A stretch of DNA of 64,000 nt from Myxococcus stipitatus (lineage in GTDB: Bacteria; Myxococcota; Myxococcia; Myxococcales; Myxococcaceae), in NCBI RefSeq assembly GCF_038561935.1, contig NZ_CP102770.1, positions 6,634,001 through 6,698,000 of the forward strand, read 5' to 3'. Positions 7,384-17,249 of this stretch are shown here, piece after piece (positions within the stretch are counted from its first letter, which is position 1; every line of letters starts with the position of its first letter). The notes below the pieces were generated by a model. It searched no databases. It worked only from the letters and a program-made list of their open reading frames with translations, and was not told where the DNA came from. The position numbers and the translations under genes were made by a program.

Positions 7384-8739
7384 ATGCCCCTGCGCTACAC
7401 GCTCCTGCCCCTGCTCCTGCCAGCCACGCTGGTGGGGTTGCTCGTGGTCGCCCTGGGAACACCCGGCGGCGCGGTGCCCGTGGCCCTCATCACCCTGGCG
7501 GGCTCCCTCATGGCGCTGGGGCTCAGCCGCGGCGCGCTGCAGCGACAGCTGGACCAGCTGGAGCGCAACACCCGCGGCCGCGCCGAGGGCGGTGGAGGCC
7601 CCTCCCCCGACCCGGACCGGCTGGAGGAGGTCGCGAGCCTCGAGGGCGCCATCGACTCGCTGCACACGCACCTGACGGCGCGCAACGCGGAGCTCGTCCA
7701 GGAGTCGCGCACCCTCACCGCCGTGCTGGACAGCATGGCCGAGGGCATCTGGGTGACGGACGCCGACGGCACCGTGGTGCGCCACAACGACGCGCTGCGG
7801 GACATCCTCCAGCCCGTCGCCCCCATCCCTGGCCAGCGCCCCATCGCCGTCATCCGCGACGACCAGCTCCACGACGCCGTCCTCCGCGCCTGCCGCGAGG
7901 GCGCCTCCAGCCGCCTGGAGCTGTCGCTCGAGGGCCTGTTCCCCCGCACGCTGGCCATCCGCGTCACCCCCCTGGGCAAGGACCTGCCCGGCAGCGCCGC
8001 CGTCTTCCACGACGTCACCGAGCTGCGCCGGCTGGAGAAGGTGCGCAAGGACTTCGTCGCCAACGTCTCCCACGAGCTGCGCACCCCCATCACCGCCATC
8101 CGCGGCTACGCGGAGACGCTCCAGGGCGGCGCGCTGGGCGACGCGCAGATGGCCCCACGCATGGTGGAAATCATCCACCGACAGTCCGAGCGCCTGTCCG
8201 AGCTGGTGGAGGACCTGCTGGAGCTGTCGCGGCTGGAGTCGCGGGAGGTGAGCCTGAAACTCACGGAAGTCCCGCTCGCCGAGGCCGCCGCCCGCGCCGC
8301 CGACACCGTGCGACCCAAGGCCGAGGGCAAGGGCCAGGTGGTTTCACTCCATGTTCCACCGGACCTGGTCGCGGTGGGAGACCCCCGAGCCGTCGAGCAG
8401 GTGCTGCTCAACCTCCTCGACAACGCGGTGAAGTACACGCCGGCGGGTGGGCGTGTGGACGTGGACGGAGCGTATGAGGATGGCCGGTGCGTGGTGCGGG
8501 TGCGGGACACCGGGGTAGGCATCGAGCCGCGTCATCTGTCCCGCATCTTCGAGCGCTTCTACCGGGTGGACAAAGGGCGCAGCCGGGACATGGGCGGCAC
8601 GGGGTTGGGCCTGTCCATCGTCAAGCATCTGCTCCAGGCCATGGACGGCGAGGTCAAGGTCGAGAGCCAACCGAACGAGGGGAGCACGTTCACGATTTTT
8701 CTGCCCCAGGCGGCTCGCGCCGGCACTGCGACAGGGTAG
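7384..8739 (+). CDS. PAS-domain sensor histidine kinase (PhoR-like)
   Basis: 451 residues. Two N-terminal transmembrane helices (about 7-25 and 31-48) are joined by almost no periplasmic loop, as in PhoR. A PAS domain follows (about 108-215), then a HisKA domain with VSHELRTPITAIRGYAE (phospho-His230). The HATPase has the N box NLLDNAVKYTP, the G1 box DTGVGIEP and the G2 box GTGLGLSIVK. The lack of an external domain suggests sensing through membrane or cytoplasmic partners, as PhoR does through Pst/PhoU. Partner of the regulator just upstream. Confidence 0.92.
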   Translation: MPLRYTLLPLLLPATLVGLLVVALGTPGGAVPVALITLAGSLMALGLSRGALQRQLDQLERNTRGRAEGGGGPSPDPDRLEEVASLEGAIDSLHTHLTARNAELVQESRTLTAVLDSMAEGIWVTDADGTVVRHNDALRDILQPVAPIPGQRPIAVIRDDQLHDAVLRACREGASSRLELSLEGLFPRTLAIRVTPLGKDLPGSAAVFHDVTELRRLEKVRKDFVANVSHELRTPITAIRGYAETLQGGALGDAQMAPRMVEIIHRQSERLSELVEDLLELSRLESREVSLKLTEVPLAEAAARAADTVRPKAEGKGQVVSLHVPPDLVAVGDPRAVEQVLLNLLDNAVKYTPAGGRVDVDGAYEDGRCVVRVRDTGVGIEPRHLSRIFERFYRVDKGRSRDMGGTGLGLSIVKHLLQAMDGEVKVESQPNEGSTFTIFLPQAARAGTATG

Positions 8740-8751
8740 GATGTGGCGACC

Positions 8752-9696
8752 ATGCGGGTCGCAATCCTCGCCGACATCCACGGCAATCTCCCCGCCTGCG
8801 AGGCCGTCCTCGAGGACATCGCGCGCTCCGTGGCGCCGGATTACATCGTCGCGGCCGGCGACCTGGCCCTGCGCGGTGCGCACCCGCGCGAGACGGTGGA
8901 CCTCCTCTTCGACCGCTGCGACTCGGTGCTGATGGGGAACACGGACTGCTACCTCGCCGGGAACTACCTGGGGGGTGCCTACCGCGAGCGCGACCACTGG
9001 AAGACGGAGCTGTTGCGGTGGACGCGAGACCAGCTGGGTGACTCGCTCCTGCAGAAGCTGGGCGCCCTGCCCTTCTCCGTGCGCTACACGCCGCGCAAGG
9101 GCCAGGACCTCTTCGTCTGCCACGCCAACCCGCGCAACCTCGAGGAGTCGCTGGACCCCACGCTGGATGACGTCGCCGTGCGCCGGTACTTCGCGCACCT
9201 GGACGCCGCCGCGTGTGCCTTCGGCCACCTGCACTTCCCCTACCGCCGCCGCGTGGGCCGCATGCTCATCGCGGACGTGGCCAGCGCGGGCATTCCCCGC
9301 GACGGAGACCTGCGCCCCGCCTACGGCGTCTTCACGTACACGCCCAAGGGCTGGCGGGTGCAGATTCGCCGCGTGCGCTATCCGGTGCGCAAGGCCACCC
9401 AGGCGCTCACCGCGCGCCGCGTCCCCGGCGGGCCGCTGCTCATCCACAAGCTGGTGGAGGCGCGCTACCGCCACCACCACGCGCTGATGGAGGCCGCGCG
9501 CCGCCACTCCGGCCTGCCGCCTCCGGGCCCCGTGCTGCGGCCGCCTCCGGGCGCGCCCGTGCGCAACGCCGCGGTGCCCCTGGAAGGCCGTGCGCCGGTG
9601 GACGTGGACCCCGCCTCGCTGCCCACGGACCTTGACGGAACCGTGACAGATGCCGCGCCGCTGCCCCTGGATGTGTTGAACGACCTGGACGGCTAG
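8752..9696 (+). CDS. calcineurin-like metallophosphoesterase
   Basis: The protein has the family's metal-binding blocks in order: DIHGN near the N-terminus, GDLAL, MGNTD (in place of GNHD) and a C-terminal FGHLH. It is therefore a dinuclear metal phosphoesterase of the YfcE/MJ0936 type. The C-terminal 80 residues are a Pro-rich extension not needed for the fold. I start at ATG 8752, with AGGA about 10 bp upstream; a GTG at 8743 is possible. It begins 12 bp after the kinase stop and may be co-transcribed. Substrate unknown. Confidence 0.85.
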   Translation: MRVAILADIHGNLPACEAVLEDIARSVAPDYIVAAGDLALRGAHPRETVDLLFDRCDSVLMGNTDCYLAGNYLGGAYRERDHWKTELLRWTRDQLGDSLLQKLGALPFSVRYTPRKGQDLFVCHANPRNLEESLDPTLDDVAVRRYFAHLDAAACAFGHLHFPYRRRVGRMLIADVASAGIPRDGDLRPAYGVFTYTPKGWRVQIRRVRYPVRKATQALTARRVPGGPLLIHKLVEARYRHHHALMEAARRHSGLPPPGPVLRPPPGAPVRNAAVPLEGRAPVDVDPASLPTDLDGTVTDAAPLPLDVLNDLDG

Positions 9697-9757
9697 GCAG
9701 TTGTCGCCAGGGCGTTGCTTGCGAGGCGTGGCCCCGGGTGGTTGAGGGCAGGCCACC

Positions 9758-10261
9758 ATGTCTCCTCGAGAGCTCCCGTTGTTGTTCGTCCGACATGCCG
9801 AAGCCGAGGACACCCACGTCCTGGGCGACGAGGCCCGCTCGCTCACCCCCGAAGGCCGCGCCCTCTTCCGCCAGCACGCGCGCAAGCTGGCCCGGCTCAC
9901 GCCCCTGCGAGGCATCATCACCAGCCCCCTGGTCCGCGCCGTCCAGACGGCGGAGCTCCTGGCCGAGGCCCTGGGCCTGTCCCGCGTGGAGGTGCACCCC
10001 GCGCTGATTCCACGCAGGAGCGGCGCGCGGCGCATCCTGAAGCTCGCGCGGGAATTGGGCACGGGCTTCGCGCTGGTGGGCCACAACCCCTCGCTGGAGC
10101 AGGCCCTGGCGCTCGCGCTGGGCGACGACGTCCAGGCCCCGGAGAAGCTGCGCAAGGGCACCGCCGTGGCGCTGCAGCACACGGGGGATGATGGCGACTT
10201 CCAGCTCGTCTGGTGGGCCTCGCCCGGCCGCGTGCTGAGGCGCTACGACGGGGACCGGTGA
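9758..10261 (+). CDS. sixA: SixA-type phosphohistidine phosphatase
   Basis: A 167-residue histidine-phosphatase-superfamily protein. The N-terminal FVRHAEAE gives the nucleophile His13 with Arg12, a second Arg lies in SPLVRAVQTAE, and VGHNPSLE holds the distal His. The short length and VGHNPS motif match SixA, which in E. coli acts on phosphohistidine of phosphotransfer proteins. Located shortly downstream of a histidine kinase/regulator pair, which is suggestive but no proof of partnership. It ends 3 bp before the convergent DUF1634 gene. Confidence 0.85.
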   Translation: MSPRELPLLFVRHAEAEDTHVLGDEARSLTPEGRALFRQHARKLARLTPLRGIITSPLVRAVQTAELLAEALGLSRVEVHPALIPRRSGARRILKLARELGTGFALVGHNPSLEQALALALGDDVQAPEKLRKGTAVALQHTGDDGDFQLVWWASPGRVLRRYDGDR

Positions 10262-10264
10262 GCC

Positions 10265-10723
10265 TCAGCCCTCCGCCGCGCCGACCAGGAAGGACACCAG
10301 GAGCAGCACCAGCACCGCGGTGGTGATGGCCACGAAGAGCCTATCCTTCTGTTGCCGGAAGATGAGCAGCGACAGCGCCACGCGCATCACCGGCACGGCC
10401 ATCATCACCAGGAGCCCCGCCATGACGAACGACTGCCCGCGCGCGGCCATCGCTCCGGCCACCACCTCCGCCAGCCCGTGCGGCACGGGGTGCGGCGCGG
10501 TGAGGCGCTCCAGCGCCTCCGAGGACACGAGGTAGTCGGGGTGGCGGAAGAACGTCACCACCGTGCCCAGCGTCACCAGCGACAGGCTGGCGACGACGCC
10601 GTGGCGCAGGAGGTCGCTGATGAGCAGCTCCGGTACCAGCGGGACGGCCTCCGGCTCGGGCGGTGACGACACGCGAGGCGCGGGCGCCTGCGGACGCGGC
10701 TCGGTCGACGGAGGCTCCTTCAT
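10265..10723 (-). CDS. DUF1634 membrane protein
   Basis: 152 residues with a Pro-rich cytoplasmic N-terminus and three hydrophobic helices (LRHGVVASLSLVTLGTVVTF, GQSFVMAGLLVMMAVPVMRV, LFVAITTAVLVLLLVSFLVG). This matches the DUF1634 family, typically encoded next to TauE/SafE transporters. Its ATG overlaps the TGA of the TauE-like gene (ATGA), so translation is coupled and the two proteins probably form one complex. Role unknown. Confidence 0.85.
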   Translation of the reverse strand: MKEPPSTEPRPQAPAPRVSSPPEPEAVPLVPELLISDLLRHGVVASLSLVTLGTVVTFFRHPDYLVSSEALERLTAPHPVPHGLAEVVAGAMAARGQSFVMAGLLVMMAVPVMRVALSLLIFRQQKDRLFVAITTAVLVLLLVSFLVGAAEG

Positions 10724-11562
10724 GACGTCCACCCCTTGTGCAGCATCTCGAACGCGACCCACAGCAGCACGCCCACGAAGAGCACGCGAAGCCACGCCGC
10801 ATCCACCCGCGTCATGAGGTGGCGCGAGCCCAGCCACGCGCCCAACGTGACGCCCACGCACACGGGCCCGGCGATGAACGGGTCGATGTGGCCTCGCGCG
10901 AAGTACACGCCCGCGCTGGCCGCCGCCGTCACGCCAATCATGAAGTTGCTCGTGGCCGTGGACACCTTCAGCGGCAGCCGCATCGTCAGGTCCATGGCTG
11001 GCACCTTCAGCGCGCCCGAGCCGATGCCCAGCATGCCGCTCACCGTGCCCGCCACGTACATCAACCCCAGCCCCGCGAGGGGACGGGTGACGCGGTAGCG
11101 CACCTCGCGGCCCGTGGACTCGTCCCAGTAGCCGCCGTGCAGCGCCAGCCGGTCCGCCAGCGCATCCTCGGGCACGGGCGCCGGCACGCCTCCGTTCATC
11201 CGGCGCAGCATCACCAGCGCCGAGTACGCCATGACGGCGCCGAAGACGAGGTACACGCCGCGCCCGCCCACGCGGCCCGACAGAAAGGCCCCGGTGAGCG
11301 CGCCCGCGGTGGTGGCCAGCTCCAGGAACATGGCCACGCGCAGGTTGGCCATGCGCTCACGCACATACGCCGCCGCCGCGCCGCTGGAGGTGGCGATGAC
11401 GGAGACGATGGACGCCCCCACCGCGTAGTGGATGTCCACCTTCAGCAGCAGGGTGAGCACGGGGATGAGGATGAGCCCGCCGCCAATCCCCAGCAGCGAG
11501 CCCAACAGTCCCGCGCCCACGGAGAAGCACAGGACGACGAACGTGAAGAAGAAGGGAGTCAT
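10720..11562 (-). CDS. TauE/SafE-family sulfite/organosulfonate exporter
   Basis: About 280 residues with many hydrophobic helices and the family's paired glycine-rich motifs: GSLLGIGGGLILIPVL near the N-terminus and GMLGIGSGALKVPAM in the second half. TauE/SafE proteins are predicted anion exporters (sulfite, sulfoacetate, perhaps acetate). I start at ATG 11562; the frame extends 18 codons upstream (11616) with a polar sequence unlike a first helix, and no strong ribosome site decides the point. Operon with the DUF1634 gene. Confidence 0.87.
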   Translation of the reverse strand: MTPFFFTFVVLCFSVGAGLLGSLLGIGGGLILIPVLTLLLKVDIHYAVGASIVSVIATSSGAAAAYVRERMANLRVAMFLELATTAGALTGAFLSGRVGGRGVYLVFGAVMAYSALVMLRRMNGGVPAPVPEDALADRLALHGGYWDESTGREVRYRVTRPLAGLGLMYVAGTVSGMLGIGSGALKVPAMDLTMRLPLKVSTATSNFMIGVTAAASAGVYFARGHIDPFIAGPVCVGVTLGAWLGSRHLMTRVDAAWLRVLFVGVLLWVAFEMLHKGWTS

Positions 11563-11661
11563 GCGGCGCCGGCCGCATCCTTCCTCTCCGCCGTCTGAAT
11601 TCCAATCAAAGGCCACGGCCTCGATAGGGCCGTGGCCTGGGGCCTACATGTGGTGCGAGGC

Positions 11662-12408
11662 CTAGTGGTTGCTCGCCACGGAGAGCCGCGGGGGGCTCCC
11701 CTCCTGGTTCGCGGCCGAGCCCTCGCCCGGGTGGAGGATGTCGCCGCTGAGCTCGCGCAGGAGCGCCTCGCCCACCAGCTCCGTCATGGGCACGAACCGG
11801 CCGTGCCCCGGGCGCCAGACGTGGACCTGGGCGCTCGCGATGTCGAACCACCAGCCGTGCAGCCGCAGCTTGCCGGCGGCGACGCGCTCCTTCACGAGCG
11901 GGTAGGACGACACGTGCTGGAGCTGCTGGAGCACGTTGAGCTGGGAAAGCCGATCATACTCGGCCAGGCCCTCCCCCACCGTGCTGCCCTCCTTGAGGGC
12001 CCGCAGCGCCTCCTGGCCATGCTTCAGCCAGGCCTGGAGGTTGGGAGCCCCCGGCACCTCGCCGCCCGCGAGCACCGCCTTCATCGCGCCGCAGCTGGAG
12101 TGACCGCAGATGACCAGGTCCTCCACCTCCAGGTTGCTCAAGGAGAACTCGAGCGCGGCCGCCTCGGACTGGTCGCCCATGGAGACGCCCTTCGTGTCCG
12201 AGGGCGGAATCAGGTTGCCCACGTTGCGGACCACGAACAGGTCGCCCGGGTCCGTCGTCACGAGCAGGTTGGGCACCATCCGGCTGTCCGAGCACGAGAT
12301 GAAGAGGCAGTCGGGGTTCTGTCCGTTCGCCAGCCGCGCGAAAGTCTCTCGATACGCGGGCCGGCCCTTGAGCTGGAAGTCGAGCAGTCCTCGGATGAGC
12401 TTCTTCAT
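11662..12408 (-). CDS. beta-class carbonic anhydrase
   Basis: 248 residues interconverting CO2 and bicarbonate in the cytoplasm. Zinc ligands and catalytic residues are visible: FISCSDSRM gives Cys39, Asp41 and Arg43, and CGHSSCGAM gives His103 and Cys106. Its ATG overlaps the stop of the SulP gene (ATGA), so transporter and enzyme are made together. The pairing implies that SulP moves bicarbonate and the anhydrase balances it, as proposed for other SulP-CA pairs. The C-terminus beyond the core is longer than in small bacterial CAs. Confidence 0.93.
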   Translation of the reverse strand: MKKLIRGLLDFQLKGRPAYRETFARLANGQNPDCLFISCSDSRMVPNLLVTTDPGDLFVVRNVGNLIPPSDTKGVSMGDQSEAAALEFSLSNLEVEDLVICGHSSCGAMKAVLAGGEVPGAPNLQAWLKHGQEALRALKEGSTVGEGLAEYDRLSQLNVLQQLQHVSSYPLVKERVAAGKLRLHGWWFDIASAQVHVWRPGHGRFVPMTELVGEALLRELSGDILHPGEGSAANQEGSPPRLSVASNH

Positions 12409-13946
12409 GGGGCACCTTCGGAGGCGAGTTTGTTGGAGGAAACAGAAGTGTTGAGAACAGAACGCGAGGCCTGGGTCGTTCCACTGCGGACCCACACCTC
12501 CTCGAGCGACTCCATGACGACCGAGCCGCCCGTCTTGCGATACGTGTCACTCCAGCTTTCGATGGCCTCGAAGCCCGAGTGGTCCAGCGTATCCACCGAC
12601 AGGTCGATGCGCACCTTCGAACCCGCGGGAATCTGCGCGAGCGCCGTCGACAGCCGCGGCACACCCACGAAGGTGAGCGAGCCCGACACGCGAACCAGGT
12701 GCTCCCCGTTCGCCTGCGTCACGTCCACCTTCACGCTGCCCAGCCGCCACAACAACCGCAGGATGGCCACCAGCAATCCCAGGCCGATGCCCGCCAGCAG
12801 GTTGATGCCGACGACTCCCGCCACCGTCGCCGCATAGACAACCACCTCACCGCGCTTCGACAGCTCGCGGATGTGGTGCATGTTGACCAGCTTCGCGCCG
12901 ACGACGACGAGCAGGCCCGCGAGCACCGTGAGCGGCACCAGCCCCGCCACCGAGCCCAGCATCGTCACGAACAGCAACAGCCAGATGCCGTGCATCAGCG
13001 CGGACATGCGCGTCCGAGCGCCCGCCGCGATGTTCGCCGCGCTGCGGACGATGACGCCTGTAATCGGCAGACCGCCCACGAGCCCGGACACCGTGTTCGC
13101 CACGCCCTGCGCGAACAGCTCCTTGTCCAGGTTGGCGCGAGGCCCCGTGTGCATCTTGTCCGTGGCCACCGCCGACAGGAGCGACTCCGCGCTCGCCACC
13201 AGCGCCAGCGACAGCACCGCCGTCACGAACGGGCCCCAGTTGCCGGTGGGCAGCGCCGGCCACTGCATGCTGCTGAACACATTGGCCGGCAGCTCCACGC
13301 GCGCCACGTCCGCGCCCCAGATGACCGACACCGCCGAAGCCCCCACCACCGCCACCAGCGGCGCGGGCACCAGCTTCAGCTTGCCCTTGGCCAACATCGG
13401 CCACACCACCATCAACGCGATGGTGAGCAGGCCCAGCATCGCCGCGGGACCGTGCAGGTCCATCACCTGCCCGGGCAGCTCCTTCAGGTTCTGCCACGCG
13501 TTCGACTGAGGGCTGCCCCCCAGCACGATGTGCACCTGGCCCAGCACGATGAGGATGCCGATGCCCGCGAGCATGCCGTGAATCACCGCCGGGGAGATGG
13601 CCAGCGCCGCGCGAGCGACCTTCATCCACCCCAACCCCATCTGGATGAGCCCCGCGACGGCCACCGCCGCGCACGTCATCGCCAGCCCCATCGTCTGGAT
13701 GAAGCCGAACACCATCACCGCCAGGCCGGCCGCGGGGCCGCTCACCTGCAGCGGCGCGCCACCCAACAGGCCCACCACCAGGCCACCCACCACGCCAGCG
13801 ATGAGGCCCGACACGATGGGCGCTCCCGACGCCAGCGCGATACCCATGCACAAGGGCAGCGCTACCAGGAAGACAACCAGGGAAGCAGGCAGGTCCGCGG
13901 CCCACGACTTCCAGGCCGAGCCCGCGTTGCCTTGACTCGTCGACAT
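12405..13946 (-). CDS. SulP-family anion (probably bicarbonate) transporter with STAS domain
   Basis: 513 residues: some 10-12 hydrophobic helices of the SulP permease (N-terminal DLPASLVVFLVALPLCMGIA, signature-like GLPITGVIVRSAANI) and a C-terminal cytoplasmic STAS domain (RIDLSVDTLDHSGFEAIESW). The ATG at 13946 has GGAGG 9 bp upstream; an upstream extension of 30 codons to 14036 runs through the predicted sigma-54 promoter and is rejected. Coupling to carbonic anhydrase favours bicarbonate as substrate over sulfate. Expression is probably sigma-54 dependent. Confidence 0.92.
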   Translation of the reverse strand: MSTSQGNAGSAWKSWAADLPASLVVFLVALPLCMGIALASGAPIVSGLIAGVVGGLVVGLLGGAPLQVSGPAAGLAVMVFGFIQTMGLAMTCAAVAVAGLIQMGLGWMKVARAALAISPAVIHGMLAGIGILIVLGQVHIVLGGSPQSNAWQNLKELPGQVMDLHGPAAMLGLLTIALMVVWPMLAKGKLKLVPAPLVAVVGASAVSVIWGADVARVELPANVFSSMQWPALPTGNWGPFVTAVLSLALVASAESLLSAVATDKMHTGPRANLDKELFAQGVANTVSGLVGGLPITGVIVRSAANIAAGARTRMSALMHGIWLLLFVTMLGSVAGLVPLTVLAGLLVVVGAKLVNMHHIRELSKRGEVVVYAATVAGVVGINLLAGIGLGLLVAILRLLWRLGSVKVDVTQANGEHLVRVSGSLTFVGVPRLSTALAQIPAGSKVRIDLSVDTLDHSGFEAIESWSDTYRKTGGSVVMESLEEVWVRSGTTQASRSVLNTSVSSNKLASEGAP

Positions 13947-14013
13947 CGCCAAACACCTCCACGAGAAGACGCCACCCCACGGTGGCGCGCGCTGAGTCTC
14001 GCGGCGCGTCATG

Positions 14014-14028
14014 GCAATGCTCGTGCCA
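14014..14028 (-). promoter_or_regulatory. sigma-54 promoter of sulP-carbonic anhydrase
   Basis: On the minus strand TGGCACGAGCATTGC (14028 to 14014) matches the -24/-12 consensus TGGCACG-N4-TTGC, with GG and GC separated by exactly 10 bp. It lies 68 bp before the sulP ATG, giving a leader of about 55 nt that contains the GGAGG site. The neighbouring upstream genes encode a histidine kinase and a sigma-54-type activator. Confidence 0.78.
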
Positions 14029-14097
14029 TGAGGCATCTGGCCTAACCTGCTGATTTCAAAGGGAGCTTTGGCCTCCGACGGAGGGCGGGCAATGAAA

Positions 14098-14158
14098 GGA
14101 AATTCAAGTGCCCGCGGCGGACTTCAAGAAATTTAAGCAAGGAACTTGAAGTGCCCGC
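14098..14158 (-). promoter_or_regulatory. paired upstream repeats, candidate activator sites
   Basis: GGAAATTCAAGTGCCCGC (14098-14115) and GGAACTTGAAGTGCCCGC (14141-14158) agree at 16 of 18 positions. Their starts are 43 bp apart, about four helical turns, so both would face the same side. They lie about 100 and 145 bp upstream of the predicted sigma-54 start, the usual range for NtrC-type enhancer sites. ACTTCAAG (14121-14128) and CTTGAAGT (14145-14152) also form an inverted pair. The segment is notably A/T-richer than its surroundings. Confidence 0.6.
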
Positions 14159-14189
14159 CTGGCGGGTGGCCGGGGCCCCGCCCGACGCC

Positions 14190-15529
<1,340 letters not shown>

Positions 15530-15533
<4 letters not shown>

Positions 15534-17206
15534 GACGTGGACTCCAGGGGTAGCCGCAGCGTGAAGAGACTGCCCAGGGGACGGCGCGTATACGTGAGGC
15601 TTCCACCGTGAGCCTCCACCGACGTGCGCGCCATGGGCAACCCCAGGCCCACGCCCTTCGCGCGTCCCGTCGCGAACGGCTCCCACAGCCGAGGCTCCAG
15701 CCTCGGGTCCACCCCGCCCGCGTTGTCCTCCACCACCAGCACCGCGTCGGCTCCTTCCCGCGTCAGGTTCACCACCACCCACGGCTCGGGCCTAAGGCCC
15801 GTGTCCTTGGCCACCGCGCCCGCCTCCACCGCGTTGCGCACCAGGTTGTCGATGGCCGACACCAGCAGCGCCGCGTCGCCCTGCACGGTGAGATTCTCCT
15901 CCAGCGACGTGCGCAGCTCCACCTCCTCCGACTCCGGCAGCATGCGCACCGCCTGCAGCGCGTCCTCCACCAACAGCCGCATCTCACAGCTGCGGCGCAG
16001 CGCGGCACGCGGCGCGCCGAAGGACAGCAGCGAGCGCGCCAGGTGCCCCAGCCGCTCCACCTGCGAGCGCAGCCCCCGCACCGGCAGCTCGCTGCCCGCG
16101 GGCGTCTTCCTCAACACGGACAGCGCGGCCTGGATGCCGTTGAGCGCGTTCTTCACCTCGTGCGCGATGAGCGCCGCGGCGGTGCCCAGCGCGGCCATCG
16201 TCTCCTGCCTGCGCAGCCGCTCCTCCGCCTCCAGCAGCGAGCGGTACGAGTGGCGCAGCAGCACCAGGAACAAGCCCAGCGTGCAGGTGAGCAGCGCGAT
16301 GTGGAAGGCCAGCTGCCGCAGGAAGCGCGAGCGCAGGCCCGCCGTGGCCGACTCCTCCTCCTCGAGCACCACGAGCAGCAGCTCGCTCCGGCCCACCCAC
16401 GCCGCCGCGCCCATCATCCGCGTGCCGTCCATCATCAAGGGCCCCGGTGCGCGCGCCAGCGGGCGCAGCGACTCCGCGAAGCCCTCCTGGTAGCCCCGCG
16501 ACGCCGCGGGCAACAGCAGACGGCCCCGAGCGTCCATCAGGAACAGCGCGGTCTCCTCGGTGGAGCGCGTGGGCAGCGCCTCGGTGCGCACCTCGCCCAG
16601 CAGCACGCCCTTGATTTGACCTTCCTTCACCAGGGGCACGGCCACGACGAGCGGCCCGCCCTCGCCTTCGAGCAGGTCGATGGTCGGCGCCTTGCGCTGC
16701 AACATGCGCTGGAACCACGGGCGGCTGGTGATGGGCACCACGCCCAGCGACATGCCCGGCGGGTCGCTCCACACGCGCTCGCCTCGAGGCCCCAGCAGCG
16801 CCACGCCCTCGGAGAAGAGCGACGAGTGATAGAAGGCGCTGTCGAGCAGCGCCCGCTCCGCGGGAGAAGCCCCATCTTCCGGGAGCAGCATGGGGTGCTC
16901 CGCCACGCGCGCCAGCTCCGCCTCCAGCAGGAGCAGGTGCACCCCCAAGGCGTCCGCCTGCACGCGGGCCTGGTTGGACAGGTGCCCCAGCAGCTCCTCG
17001 CGCGCGTTGCCCACGTCCTCCAGGTAGCCCAGCACGGGACTGGTGAGCGCCACCACGCCCACCAACCCCAACCCCAGGAGCGCCGAGCGGCCACCGCGAC
17101 GCTGGGCGTGCGCCAGCTGCCCCGGTGTGGGCGTCAGCGTGGGCACCGGCAGCGTGCGCGGTGGCGGCGAAGTGGGCGGTGGTGGTGGCGTGTCCGAGGT
17201 GCTCAC
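15530..17206 (-). CDS. membrane sensor histidine kinase
   Basis: 558 residues from a GTG at 17206. After a Pro/Thr-rich cytoplasmic start come helix 1 (about 42-60), a periplasmic region of about 240 residues with a Cache/PAS-like look (FYHSSLFSEGVALLGP, GQIKGVLLGEV), and helix 2 (about 300-318). The HisKA-like segment has ALIAHEVKNALNGI (His349), and the HATPase has DNLVRNAVEAG and GVGLGLPMAR. The EVKN form is typical of NtrB-like kinases paired with NtrC-like regulators, as here. The frame is open far upstream across mvaA, but that part is antisense noise. Confidence 0.9.
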
Positions 17207-17249
17207 CCCACCGTTGTTGCACAGGGCTTGGGCGCGAGGGAACCGGAAC

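Noticed and set aside
6664..8739. Naming the first two-component pair phoB-phoR
   Set aside because: Domain layout fits, but no phosphate gene or Pho-box-like site adjoins it, while another PhoB-like regulator sits in the pst locus.
14154..14166. CCCGCC-T-GGCGGG palindrome as a rho-independent terminator of the NtrC-type gene
   Set aside because: The loop would be a single base and no T run follows; it overlaps the upstream repeat and is more likely part of the regulatory region.
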